Shown piece after piece: positions 44,542 through 55,912 of a stretch of 64,000 nucleotides of DNA. The notes under the pieces are model-generated. The model did not search any database, was not told the DNA's origin, and saw only the letters and a program-made list of their open reading frames with translations. The position numbers were made by a program, and so were the translations under genes. How positions within the stretch are numbered: the stretch's first letter is position 1; each line of letters begins with the position of its first letter. This stretch comes from Pezizomycotina sp. ARF18 (Eukaryota; Ascomycota): contig AZLU01000014.1 of assembly GCA_002224055.1 (NCBI GenBank), forward strand, positions 248,001-312,000, in the 5' to 3' direction.

Positions 44542-45066
44542 CCGCTGTTTTATTGCTATTCGGAACGTTTGATGGGCTTTCTTTCTACATACTACTAAGT
44601 ACTGTACTTTAAGACCGTGCTAAAAGCTTGGAGGATGAAGCTTCATAGGAAATTTTTCGCATGCTTTTCTTTCTTTTTCTTTTTTTTTCTTTTGTTTTGG
44701 TCTTTTGCACACTTGCAGGATATTTCCGGCCCGACTTTTCTTTTGTTGCTCACTTGTCTTAGTTTTATCATCTTCTCTCGTTTTGATTCATGGATCGGCA
44801 GTTTACGAGGGTTCATCATTGCGTGGCGCTTATTAAATGATTGTATGGATGGGGGTAAGCGTTGAGGGTGTTTTATAGTATACGCAAGATCGTTCTTACA
44901 GCTTCTCGCTTATTATTGTTTATTTTATTTTTCAATCTCTTTAGTTCGGTTCATTAGGGGTACCGGCGGCGTTTTCGGGCCATCGGAAGATCACGCCTAT
45001 TAGAACGAGGATTCGGTGATGAGAAAAGTTACACTTGAAATTTCATAATCTTTCTTGACATGTGCT
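44542..45066. other. Intergenic between convergent genes
   Basis: Pyrimidine-rich; a hydrophobic frame at 44617 (FACFSFFFFFFLLFW) is an artefact of T tracts. Confidence 0.5.
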
Positions 45067-45720
45067 CTACCCTACTACGCTCGATGAACTCCGCGTCCGC
45101 CTTTCAAGCTGATATGCCATATACTCCTTGTACCGCGCGTCGTCCCTGTTAAAAACCAAGGGACCGCGACCACTTTCCAGCGCATTCTTACAAATTTTCA
45201 TTGCGTACACCTTGTTATAAAACAGTGGATCTAAGCGAAGCAACCCGGTGTGACTAGCTATAACACTACGCGTACCAAGGTCCAATAGTCAGCCCCTATA
45301 CTATTGCACCAGAAGGCTTCGATGTTGTCGTTATGTATACCAGGGGTCCAATAGTGAGTCCCCGAATCTTTCCAAGACAACAACGCTTGCCTGTGAATGT
45401 TGTAAGTGATTTGGGGAATCTGGAGGTGGAGCTTCCATTCGTCTAAGTGGTCCTGCATGATCCAATTGAGAACATGGTGCACGGAATGGCACGTGTCACG
45501 ATCAAGACCTTGCACAAGGGGATATCCCGTTGCCACGGCATATCCTCCACACGAGTGAAGGGATATCGACGTTCTCTTTCAGTCCCGCTTCCGTTACGTC
45601 GGTAAAAATTGTACACATACAGATGGATATTCAAGGCCCTTTTTCTTTCGCCGTGTCTATTATTGTGCGGAAAATGTGAGATACGAACGCTGCGAACTTG
45701 GTAAATAGGTCTTCAACGCA
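45067..45720 (-). CDS. Unknown protein, frame interrupted
   Basis: Good coding segments in order on the minus strand: DLFTKFAAFVSHIFRTIIDT (about 45690), MCTIFTDVTEAGLKENVDIP (45620), GLDRDTCHSVHHVLNWIMQD, HLDEWKLHLQIPQITYNIHR and SWKDSGTHYWTPGIHNDNIE (45510-45290), then SVIASHTGLLRLDPLFYNKV and NALESGRGPLVFNRDDARYK to the stop at 45067. Each change of segment needs a single-base shift. The His/Trp-rich middle is unusual but I recognise no active site. Probably a 210-residue soluble protein. Confidence 0.5.
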
Positions 45721-45831
45721 GCTTCGTTGGCGCAACAACGTCGGCACAAATGTTACGACATAGAAGGTGGAAACAAGACTTTGCGTTAGCCTATCTGTCC
45801 TCAAAGCGACGAGCCATATAGTAGTACGCCG

Positions 45832-45883
45832 TTTTTATTTTTATTTTTATTTTATTTTTATTTTTATTTTATTTTTATTTTAT
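45832..45883. repeat. (TTTTA)n microsatellite
   Basis: About ten TTTTA/TTTTTA units. Confidence 0.9.
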
Positions 45884-46044
45884 AGTAAAGAAAAGAATAA
45901 GAAGAAAAGAATAAAGCGAGACCCCTCGAACGCTTTAGAAAAAACAACCCACCGCACTCTGCTCTCATTTCCGGCCACGGTCCACCAGCAGTAAACACAT
46001 TTTTCCGCTTCATGGTTCCCACTAAACCCCGTAGAGGTCATCGA

Positions 46045-46500
46045 CTATGTGCCAAGTGTACGCCGGTAAATCAAAGTAGTGGCGAGCGGCAGATATCCTG
46101 AAGAGCAAATCATCAGCTTTCGCACGTATTGCAGCAGGCCGTTTTCCACCACGGCCGAGAACTTATTCGCGGCAGCTCGGCGGTTTGTATCGAGCCTGAG
46201 GGTGGAGAAGAGCTTCGCTTTGTCGATGCCTTTGTATCCCAGGGTGCCGGTTAAGCGAACTGCTTTCATTGTCAGTCCGTCGTTGGTGTGACCGAATATC
46301 GGCAATTCATATTAGCATCTTTTTCATCGGTCGCAGGTGACAAAGCTCCTAGATACTACAACAATAATGCTCGGCCTCTATCTGTTGCTTACCATAATCA
46401 CCAATTGCGGAGGGAGATAAGGCAGCGCCATGTTTGCTGAACAGTCCATCCTTTTCAAATCCACAAAAGAACAGATTGGCGGGATAGGTACAGAATAGTG
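46045..46500 (-). CDS. Two-exon gene, unknown family
   Basis: An upstream exon ending at 46393 reads FCTYPANLFFCGFEKDGLFS, then KHGAALSPSAIGDY, and stops in phase 1 at GTAAGC. The intron 46260-46392 ends AAAGCAG and exon 2 continues in phase: RLTGTLGYKGIDKAKLFSTL, RRAAANKFSAVVENGLLQYV, to a stop at 46045. A TATA box lies near 46571-46578. The first ATG after it (46463) is in a different frame from the exon, so a start cannot be fixed; a missing or extra base in the leader is possible. The protein looks small and basic. Confidence 0.45.
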
Positions 46501-46570
46501 GTAGAGGAACTTCTCAAGAAAGGAACAGAGGATGGAGGGGAGCCGCAATTAAACGAGTGCCTCTTTTATT

Positions 46571-46578
46571 TATATATG
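46571..46578 (-). promoter_or_regulatory. TATA box of the 46.0-46.5 kb gene
   Basis: TATATAAA on the minus strand, about 170 bp upstream of the first exon's donor. Confidence 0.45.
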
Positions 46579-46599
46579 GCATGAGACATGCTTTAGCAC

Positions 46600-48053
46600 G
46601 TGCACTAGCCCAGAAAGTCTAAACGTTAGGCTTTCAGTGATTTTGCCTGGAGTCTGGATTCGAGTTTAAATACGAACCTGTCTTGTGCAATTGATTAGGT
46701 AAAGCATGCTTTATTGTCCAACTAAAACTAGTGCAGCGCAAAGCTCATCAACCTGATTATATAACAAACGAGTTCGCCTAACTTTCATCCGTCCGATCAT
46801 CACGTGTTGCCTGAATTCCCGGGCATAAATTGGTCCGTCGGCATTTCCCGACAGCCTGAGGTGCAAGGGGGAAAGATTGCCTATAATAGATATGATTCAC
46901 TACGCGCCGGTTCTTGAGCTTTTCGCGCTTCTCACAAATGTAATTGACCTTCAAGTTGAAAAAAAAATGTCTCTCGTTAGCTTACCTCCGCTCGATGATT
47001 GCTCCAGCGATATTTTCGACCTCATTTCGCCCTTGAAAAGTATGTCATTCTATAAAAGTTGAAATTTGTAGTTCCAACCCGCTCCACGCATGGTCCCTTA
47101 TGTGCTCAACGGTTATATCCACGAGGTTGGGGAAAAGAATCAAACAGGAGCATCTTTGAACATCTACGAACGCGATTAAGCCCGTGTAAATCGCGCTTCA
47201 CCTTTGTAGCCGAAAAAGGGAAATAAATTTTAATCCGGACTGTTCGGCAAATTCCGATATAGTACTTTAGTTTGTGATAACTCCTAAGGAAAACGGAAAT
47301 TAGGAATTTGTCCTCGACTTCCATCGCAATCAGCCTAGCCTGCAAGGCCGTGAACAAATATAGGTCGGAATGTTTTGATTTTTTAAACGGAAACCGAAGC
47401 GAAAGGATGGTCTTCTGGTGGTGTACCAAAACGCTCCAAACCGAACAAACCGTTTTTAGCGATAGAACACAAATCCAAAAAAAAAGCAAAAAAAGTAACT
47501 ATAACTGCAATTTTATAACATTGTGGTGTTGTTTTTTTTTAACGAAACCTTTCTCCGGTTTTGGACACCACAGTCTTCTGGTTGTGAGGCTCTCCAAACT
47601 GCGAATGTAAACACCAACGGAGTGACCGATTAGTGAATGTTTATCCTGATCAGGATGCCGGTCCTATATGCAATGAATAAGCTGCACCGTCTTTTGTAAC
47701 AGCAGCATATTGGGAAGAAACAGTCTGCAAAGAGCTCCGAAGCAGTGCGAACCCCGCGCGCAATTTCCTACATTTCAATACTCCTAAGGGAGCATAGGTA
47801 ATCATGGCGCGCGAATATAAATATACTCTCTGTTGCCCTCTCGGAGTCTTCGAGCAGATAAACAGGTCCCATCTATCGGTCGCTAATCTCCACCAATGCT
47901 TCTAAATCGTGTCTCTATACAAAGTAGTCTAATCAACAGGAAAGACATGAACAGATATCCAAAAATGACCGCCGACGGCCTGCAGCAACCTTCCTCGATC
48001 ACGCATCGTTGTGACATTATTCGGACCTTTGCAACTTCGGAATTTTCATCGTC
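46600..48053. other. No supported gene
   Basis: Frames at 47106-47489 (minus) and 47308-47610 (plus) lack ATG context or relatives. A minus-strand frame at 47883-48179 contains a hydrophobic stretch (AVIFGYLFMSFLLIRLLC) but overlaps the better plus-strand reading at 48.05-48.35 kb. Confidence 0.4.
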
Positions 48054-48353
48054 TTGGTAATCATGTTCGTTGATATGCGGTGGTTCTTCGATGTTATAAA
48101 AGAAGGAGGTCGAGGCGTGCCGGTCGAGGCCCCAGCGATATCGATAACGCCGTTTTCTATGTATATCGCAAATCCGCAAGCCATTTCATTCTACGTCAAG
48201 GGCAAGGTGATAGAGCAGGAGAATAAAAGAGGTGGCGAGGATCTGGTTATGTGCCGGTACTCGGCGTCACTATTTAAATGTGTCGGTGCTATAGTCTCAT
48301 ATAATGGAACAGGGAGGGTCATAAATCGATATCGTGTTACTAAATACGAATGA
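48054..48353 (+). CDS. Small protein candidate of the V-x-G-x-x-I family
   Basis: 99-codon frame reading GRGVPVEAPAISITPFSMYI, then PQAISFYVKGKVIEQENKRG and LVMCRYSASLFKCVGAIVSY. It resembles the fragments at 18.1 kb (GRGV, YIMN, IAIEI) and at 48.6 kb. No signal peptide at the frame start, so the true start or first exon may lie upstream. Confidence 0.35.
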   Translation: MVIMFVDMRWFFDVIKEGGRGVPVEAPAISITPFSMYIANPQAISFYVKGKVIEQENKRGGEDLVMCRYSASLFKCVGAIVSYNGTGRVINRYRVTKYE

Positions 48354-48523
48354 TTCTCTCGCCGGCTGAAAGAAGTTTCTACTGCGTAAGAGGAGATGTT
48401 TATATTATGGGATGAAATTAAGATACACAGTAGATCTATAAAATTTACTTTTATGCGATTGTAAGACACAGCGGATTCCTGAGGCATCTTTATTATTGCG
48501 TCGAATAAAATTTAAATATAACC

Positions 48524-48721
48524 TTGCTAAGATATTTCTACGTTGTTACGCCGATTCCTTTTCATATAGTATCGGCTACGAATGGAAGCCTCTGGTCTAG
48601 CAGTATTGTTAATGGAGAAGCTATTGCGGAATATGATAGCCTAACGATAGAAATAAAGAAGTCAAACAAGAGAGGCGATGGAAGAGCTGTATATATTGGT
48701 GATTTACTGGAGAAATTGTGA
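48524..48721 (+). pseudogene. Fragment of the V-x-G-x-x-I family
   Basis: Reads FHIVSATNGSLWSSSIVNGE, then AIAEYDSLTIEIKKSNKRGD. The string IVNGEAIAEYDSLTIEI lines up with IVKGRYIMNDYGRIAIEI at 18.1 kb with one gap. There is no ATG at the 5' end. Confidence 0.35.
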
Positions 48722-49139
48722 GTTCTTGGAAAGGGACCGAACGCCTGAAAGCAGAAGTTCTACGACCAAACTCACTTGAGCAAAGCTCCTTTTTTCTCTA
48801 TTCCACAAGCGGAGATATAGTAGAGTAGATACACTTGCGAAGCGTGGCTCAAGAGCTGCATATTTTCTTATTCTTTGTTCTTATCGATATTTTAGGATAG
48901 CTTTATTGTTCTTTGTCATGACAGCGCAAGTGCCCACGCGCCAGCAATATAAGTTTGAAAGGGGGCGGACTTATAGGGGAATAGTACTTAATAGCAATAC
49001 ACCAATCAAAGCTTGAGATTTTGAACGGATCCTCCTCATAGACTTTGACACAAATTCTGCTAGTATAAAACGGACTATCTGGGTAGCCTTGTCTGACTAA
49101 TATTCATCGTTTTTGACAGCTTCATCATTAGCATTCAGA

Positions 49140-50525
49140 AGCTCCCGATATCTACACAAACACTGGCAGAGATGATACCAAGGATAAAAATAGAGTCGCC
49201 AGAGCCCCCTGATGATATTCTATCCCACATTATGAGTGTACCAAGCGTTAAGGTAGAGACTTGCAGGCATAAGGTTGTCAAGCAGGGACTTGACGCGACG
49301 CTGGTCGCGGATAACTTCATCAGTAAGTGCCACATATCGGAATTAGAAGTTCTTCGCTAGAACACTGCGGTCTGTATGTATGATCGGATACGAAAGATTC
49401 TAACCATTCGAGAAATAAAATTATAGAGAGTGCGGTACACGGATGTGAAACCGTGCTTCATCAACGCGCAGAGAGGCCAGAGAGGTTTGGTGTTTCGGAA
49501 GGCCCCACAGGCAACCATGCAACGTGCTCTAGCTTAATCAACGCGCGATGCATCTACAGCTCTGAACCGCTGGGAATTACTGAGCTTCAAGCGGACGCGC
49601 TCATGTCACGGACAGTTGATCATTACCAAGTACAACAATCGTCGTCTATACCGGAGCTTCGCTCGATAGAAACACCGACGGGAAAAATACCGTGTCCTGT
49701 AATTGGGGATATTACAATAAGGAGGGACAGGTGGTGCTTCTTGAAAAGCGTCCCGACGACAAGTACCAGATGAAGTTGGAGGAGATGATCCGGAAGATGG
49801 AGGCTGGAGAACTAAAGATACCCCTGATCCGGCCCGCTGGACGTATTCAAGACAACAGGTGGATAGTCGTTGGTCAGTCGAATCATCAGCAGCAACTATT
49901 TTCATCATCGCTTATGGATGTGGACTCTGATTGTTCTGTTGTTGCCACGACACCTACATATAGTGCGCGTGGCGACGGAAACGTCACGATGGCATCGCCC
50001 ACCAGTCGCGGCTACACCGAGGCATCTACCATCACTAGGCCTCCTATTAGAAGCGCTACTACCTCTGCGAATAAGGTATCGCACGCCGCCAAGCGCGACG
50101 CCATCATAGCCGCGAATCGCCGGACCGTTAAACTCATTGCAACCAGAGCAAGACCATCCGTCCGTGCATGCGTCAACTCTCTTCCTAACGATGAAAACAT
50201 CTGCGATGATGACTGGTGTGCCGCAGAGTTCGCTGCGATGGTGCTGGGATACGCGATTTACCAAGGTCGGGACAACGCAGAAAGACGTGTCGCTGCCGTC
50301 GGTCGCTTCACCCGGCGCTGCACGGTGGAGGCGCGTAACCAAAAGTGTATTGAATCACAGTGGAGCCGATTCGTGAGAAAGCTCCGCAGTCTCCACGGCG
50401 GCGATGCGTATATAAATGTCAACCAGGAGAATCGCCGTTATGTCGCGGAAGTGTTGCTGGACGAGGGTCATCCTGAGGTGAGATTCCGAACCCTAGTTTC
50501 GCTAAAAAAGACCGACCGAATTTAG
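49140..50525 (+). CDS. Spliced gene for a large basic protein, unknown family
   Basis: An upstream exon, probably using the ATG at 49172, reads MIPRIKIESPEPPDDILSHI and HKVVKQGLDATLVADNFI, ending at GTAAGT (49321). The downstream part from about 49620 reads STTIVVYTGASLDRNTDGKN, YYNKEGQVVLLEKRPDDKYQ and KLEEMIRKMEAGELKIPLIR, a Ser/Thr-rich stretch, a basic segment (AAKRDAIIAANRRTVKLIAT), then a helical C-terminal domain (CDDDWCAAEFAAMVLGYAIY, ESQWSRFVRKLRSLHGGDAY) to the stop at 50525. The last 277 codons are unbroken. Intron 3' end unresolved. Function unknown. Confidence 0.6.
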
Positions 50526-52291
50526 CCGCTAATATAATAATAATAGACTATACGTGTAGCCCGGATTTTATTGCCAAATTATCCTAATCGTGGTGCCCTT
50601 GGTCCCTCGAGTCCTCTGCCATTGAGAGAAACTAAGAGACGGCGCCTGTAAGCTATTAGAAGGAAGTCACACTATCCAATGGGCAACGAATGATATACCA
50701 CTAGCTCGATGAAAAGCCGCCTCAAGCCAGGGTCTTCTTTTCTGTCTTACAAGGATTATTCCGCTCTCTCCGAGGAGATTTCAAAACAATGGACCCTGCT
50801 GCGATGTACGGATTTATTGTGTTCAGATTATGGAATTATCTTACGAAACCCGAGAGGATTCGTTATATGAGAACAATAGCCTTACTGTTCATCTCTCGAG
50901 TAGCGTAATCAAATAGAATACAATATTTACTGCTGAAAAAATAATCGTGACTTGATGAGAGAAGTTGCGTTAGCGACTAGGTAGTGGATAGTATCGCGGA
51001 GGATGTTAACAAATCCCCGGCAAAGCTGTCAGGCGCTTTCTGTTCTCCAAGTCGACTTCCGCAATACACCGCAAATTACACCCCCACAAATCATCTTCTC
51101 CTTTCAATGATCCCCGCTCTAACGACGTCCAACCTCAGAACGATTTCTGTTCTTATGGTATTGTAATGGAATAGACCGAGAATGGACGTAGCGGGTATTG
51201 TGCGAGAAAATAGCCCGGGGGTTTATGCGCAGGGTCCGAGAATTACGGAAAATGGACTAACGTTGTCGGACGGATTCTCTAGACAGGATTTCCGGTTCGT
51301 TCCCGAACGTAATACAAGAAAAGGGAAATCTCATGAAAAACCTGGCAGGCCCGAAACAAGGCGCGAACAGCTACGTTCGACCACTTTTACTTCACGTTTT
51401 ATGATTACCGCTCCTTTGATCGTGACGTTAAACAGCACCGCTTTCCCCGCATCAACGAATTGTTTGAATGCAGGGGCCGATCAACCCGGGAGCGCTCTAG
51501 GTAGCTGTCATAGTTTGAGGGGTGTTGAAAGAGTATAACAAGGTATTCGTTTTGCAATGCTTTCGGTAGATCTTTTAGGAAGGAAGTTTCTTGCACCAGG
51601 AAGCTTCGACGAATATATTGATAAAACGCTAAATATTGAAGTCCCACTTCTCTAGCTTTGCCCAATAATGCTGCACATGCACTGTCCACAACGGCCCCTC
51701 CTAGTTCATCGTATCTGTTTCATGGTTTTACCGGCGCACTCCTATCTTTGTTTTCAAGCCCTCTGAAAAATTTCAGTGTTATCGCTCCCGTTATTTGTAC
51801 TAATATGAGTACTTTTCACACCAAATATCCCTAACGATCGGGCCATCGGATCCTCAAGAATGACGTACCACAGCGCTAGTGCTCCACGTTATTACAAACG
51901 TACTGCTGTCGGGAAGCCCTCTTGCCGGCGGTTAATAAAAATGTTGGGATAAAAGGGGCAGCATTGTCCATTGGCAAATAACAATATAGACTAGGATGAT
52001 AAGAAGTTGGGTCGCTCGCGTTACTGCAATGTTGGCTAATAAGCTGTAGCGATTTTATGGGCGCTTACTCGATGCTAAGCTTTTTTATAAGCTATGCCAA
52101 GTGTATACAAATAAACCCTCTGCTCAGCCCTTTCAGCATCTCATTTGAAACCGACAAAGAAATACAATAGTCAAGAAGATTGGAAAGGCCTCTATAGCTT
52201 TCTCAACTTTTCTTGATACACACCTGTCTACTCTAATATCGGTATCGTCACATTCCCTAGAAATAAAAAAAAGCCGACGAAGGATAAGCGG
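50526..52291. other. Gene-free stretch
   Basis: Short frames only, including 51182-51538 (MDVAGIVRENSPGVYAQGPR), which has no relatives or splice context. The last 200 bp are the promoter region of the cysteine-rich gene at 52292. Confidence 0.45.
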
Positions 52292-52818
52292 ATGGACATG
52301 AAGTTCATGACGGCAATCTCCATTATATTTATGAGCACCATGAGTCTCGCAATACCCATCACACTGATTGAAAGAGCTTGCGCTCACTGGGGTTGTAAGT
52401 TGGAAATTTCCTTGTCTCCAAAGCTGTTTATGTTTTTATTAATATTTACTCGGATTGTCTCCTATTACAAATCGGTGCAGCAAGGACTCGCAGTGCTGCC
52501 ACCAGAATTTATCATGCCAAGTGATAGGACATGAAGACAAGACGAAGAAAGTCTGTTGGCCAATTGAGGTTCCTCATCATGTGCACGTGTCGGCGGTGAG
52601 AAATATTTCCGATGCGAGATTGCTATTAAAATCGTCCTGTTTCTTTCCGGCTAATCTTTTCTTTATCGATGACCAATGAAGAGCCCTGTCTCATGTGGTC
52701 CGATTGTTGTGGGACGTGGGAATCGTGCATTACAGGCCCTGGGCAAGCTATCGGCGAGTGTGCGAAGACTGGCACCGGTCCGCCGGGTGCTAATCCACCG
52801 GTTGCCCCAGGACATTAG
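52292..52818 (+). CDS. Cysteine-rich secreted protein A, two C-CC-C-C modules
   Basis: Exon 1 (52292-52394) encodes the signal peptide MKFMTAISIIFMSTMSLAIP and ends CAHWG at GTAAGT. Exon 2 ends at a GTGAGA donor (52596) and carries CSKDSQCCHQNLSC ... VCWPIE. Exon 3 (52684-52818) carries CLMWSDCCGTWESC ... GEC and ends GTGPPGANPPVAPGH. About 120 residues with 11 cysteines. Each of exons 2 and 3 encodes one C-x5-CC-x5-C-x(10-12)-C module, an apparent internal duplication of a knottin-like unit. A paralogue lies 1.2 kb downstream. The end of intron 1 lacks a clear acceptor, so this copy may be damaged in about one place. Effector-type role is inferred. Confidence 0.75.
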
Positions 52819-53828
52819 CATTATTTGGTGATATTCAAAAGCACTCGTGTATCATCACCATGGCTGATGTTTCGGAGGCTATCCCGGAAAACCCTGTTGA
52901 GTTTGACTCCAATGCAAGATCGTCTAACTCCACACGGTGGGAGTGGAGGAGGATATGGGTTCTCTGCTCATCAAAGTAAAATTGAAACCTGGGCAAGTCC
53001 TTAGCTATAGCTGGAACATGTAAAGTATTTCGGCTTGCAAGATGTAGACCTTTTAATACTCATAGTTAGGTCTAGAATAGTAACATTCTATCGTCAAAGG
53101 ATTTGAAGAACCTGGAATGGTAAATGCTAGAGGGACATACTCGAGCTTACTTGAGGGAAATCTTCACACAAAACTATTCCCGATTTGATTTACTTTCAGC
53201 CAGAATTTTATTTAACATATAGGGTGGAAGAACTCCTAAGCGATGCCTTGCATAGCTCGATTTATCCACTAGCGCAGTTGGTTATATAGCATGTAACCGA
53301 ACACTCAGGCATGGTTGTTACAGATGCGCATAAGACCATTTATCAAGTTGCAGTAGCAATATCCCTACAAATTGTCTCCAGTCTCTGATTTGCCCTTTGA
53401 AAGTACTGTAACTAGTTTAGAATAAGGTATAGACGTTTCATAATGGAAACTTCCTGCGATAGTACAAGAGCACTTGGATAGGAGAGACGAAGCTACTAAT
53501 AGCGAGTGCAGGGATAAAGGTTCCTTGTAAGACGAACAAGTTATTCCATCCTACGGTTGCGAACGCTTGCAAAATATTTCTTGCTTATACTCTGAAAGGC
53601 AACGAGGAGCTTAGTAGTAATAGTTTCTTCTCAGGTAACGCAGCAAGTTACTCACTTATATATTGTTATACGTATGGGGGTGACCGTCGTATTTCACATC
53701 AAATGGTGTACGGGCCATTCCATGAGTTGGCTTTTTCCCATCCGAGGTTGTCTAGCGGGTCATTATATGAGGAAGGCGCTTAAATTCAATTTTTAGAGGA
53801 ATTAATTCCAAACCACGGTTTTCCTCAA
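52819..53828. other. Spacer between the two cysteine-rich paralogues
   Basis: A/T-rich with no frame of note. A tRNA A-box-like string near 53270 has no matching B box. Confidence 0.5.
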
Positions 53829-53831
53829 GGC

Positions 53832-53838
53832 TATAAAA
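53832..53838 (+). promoter_or_regulatory. TATA box of cysteine-rich gene B
   Basis: TATAAAA about 215 bp upstream of the ATG at 54052, followed by a pyrimidine-rich then A-rich leader typical of filamentous fungi. Confidence 0.6.
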
Positions 53839-54051
53839 GGCTAGGTTTCCACCTTTTCAGACCTCTCTTTTTCTTTGTTCTCAATTCTCAAACCAACAAT
53901 AATATCTTACAAAATACAGGAAATATTTAACTAAATAAATTTACTATTAATTTATAGCCTTACCTTTTCTATCACTACTCCGCTCTTAAGTGGTATCACA
54001 AAAGGGGCCCTCTAGATAAGCCTTGAAAGCCTTATATAATCTCCAAGCAAA

Positions 54052-54624
54052 ATGAAGCTTATGCTCGCTACTGTTCTCATTGCTATGAGCACTTTGAGTG
54101 CAGCCAACCCTGTGGGGCTGTCCACTCGAGCGACGTGTGCTCACTGGGGGCGTAAGTAACCATTTTGCTTCTATGCCCGGACGGCTTCCAAGTATTGCTG
54201 GATCATGCTAATCAACCACTTTTCAAACCGCGAATATAGACAGCTGTAAGCATAATTCGGATTGCTGCCCTAACCAAGGCCTTGCCTGCCGCAAACAGGG
54301 ATCGATACCAACTTGAGGGCCGTCTGCTGGCCGGCGAATGATTCCCCCCTCGTTGTGCGCGCGTTGGCGGTAAGCATGCCCGATAGACTATCGATCACCC
54401 TTTCTCAGTCGTTAATTGATCGTTCTCCTGTGCTAATTGTTGCCTTGGTCATTAATATAGAACCGTGTTTGAATTGGATGGGGTGCTGCCAGCCGGCGGA
54501 GTCTTGCGTCTTCGGACCTAGCCAATTTCAGCTTACCGACAAGAGGAGGTGGCCGATCGGGCAGTGCCAGAAGGATGGCACCGGCCCTCCAGGTTTCAAC
54601 CCACCTGTCGCTCCTGGACATTAA
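54052..54624 (+). CDS. Cysteine-rich secreted protein B, paralogue of A
   Basis: Exon 1 (54052-54151) encodes MKLMLATVLIAMSTLSAANP and ends CAHWG at GTAAGT. The intron has a TGCTAATC branch and ATATAG acceptor. Exon 2 (from 54240) carries CKHNSDCCPNQGLAC and VCWPAN, ending at GTAAGC. Exon 3 (from 54461) carries CLNWMGCCQPAESC ... GQC and ends GTGPPGFNPPVAPGH. The same two-module plan, 11 cysteines and Pro/Gly tail as gene A make the gene structure mutually confirming. The second module has a longer loop (19 rather than 10 residues before the last Cys). At least one frame break lies in exon 2, so this copy may be a pseudogene or affected by a sequence error. Located outside the cell if made; no known family named. 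Confidence 0.7.
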
Positions 54625-54639
54625 GTGAACCCGGTAAGG

Positions 54640-55912
54640 ATCAACACCACCGACTCGTTTCATAGTTTGATGTATAAGTACATGATTTCCATTTAAACAT
54701 CTAACACATCCCGTCAACACAGTCTCTTTGAACATAGGAAATTTAATATGATCCGGACTGTTTTGGGAAGGAAGGCAAAGGAAATTTCAAAACAGGAAGC
54801 AAATAAGAATGGGGAAAAGCTCCTACAAAATGATTCAACGCTAATAATAAGAAAGTCCACAGAAGCCACAAGGAAGGTTTTATATAGGCATAACTGCTAG
54901 TGCAGGATACTACTTAGCAATTCAAGATAATCTTGTTCCCGTTGGATATTTATCTACTTTATGAATCGTGATCTTAATACTATCGTTTGATTTGAAGACC
55001 ACCGTTCCTTCCATGGAACGTATCACAAGCAGGAACTAGATCAGCCTGGGTTGATTTTAGGCAATCAGCTATCTAGAAGCCCATAGTCTCCATTTGCGCA
55101 GCTTCTCTTCGCCTCACGATCTACTTCCTACGAGAGTTTTACTACCATTGTGACAGGACGTTTCCGAACTGCAAAGGTGACTATTTCTAGATCACGAACG
55201 TGAATTCTTCTGATACGTGTTTTCTGAAGTACATCAAGAAGTCGTATGGGTATCATAAAGGCTCCGATTGTATTAATAATAAACACGATTAAATTGTAGA
55301 AGGGACGAAATTTTTAAATCTGTCTTAGTTAATCATGGAAGTAATGTTTTTGGTCCTTGCCTTAAGTATGAATGGCGAGGTCTATTATATCAGTAATCGT
55401 ACCAAAGTCTATGACCTAAATTTAAAATGAAAAAAATTTTGATTAATAACTTAAGAGATTACGGGAGTATGCCAGTATATCTGATTACGCTATAGATTCC
55501 GGGCCTTCTAGACCCCAGTCCAGCAAACTAGAGCCTTTGATCGAACAGGTCGTGAAGGATACATCAAGACCTATGTGATAAAGACGGCTCGAGTTTTTTG
55601 CCATACTTGTGTCCAGCTTTGTGTTTGTCTGCGTCGCTTCTGGTTTTATTTATTTTTCTCCCTCAGCCAAAAAAAAAAAAAAAAAAAACACAGAATTGCT
55701 TGACTCAAAATTCACTAGCGAAAATACACTGCAGTGGGTAATGTCGAATCAACATGCAACAATTACCGTTATAACAATCAAAAACTCACTTATAATCAAA
55801 TACTATCATCGGAATACTCGAAGTATAGGTGGATTATCCGATAACAATAGCCTCTTCTTCATCATTCCTAAATTATATCCTGTAGAATATAGTACAGTAT
55901 CCTACAGGAGCG
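54640..55912. other. Gene-free A/T-rich stretch
   Basis: Holds a poly-A tract near 55670-55688; short frames only. Confidence 0.5.

Noticed and set aside
44617-44865. Hydrophobic plus-strand frame resembling a membrane protein
   Set aside because: Phe/Leu content comes from T-rich low-complexity DNA downstream of a gene.
47106-47489. 127-codon minus-strand frame with hydrophobic start
   Set aside because: Begins at a non-ATG codon beside a poly-A/T tract and has no relative.
53270-53281. tRNA A-box-like string TAGCGCAGTTGG
   Set aside because: No B box (GGTTCGA-type) or acceptor stem at the right distance.
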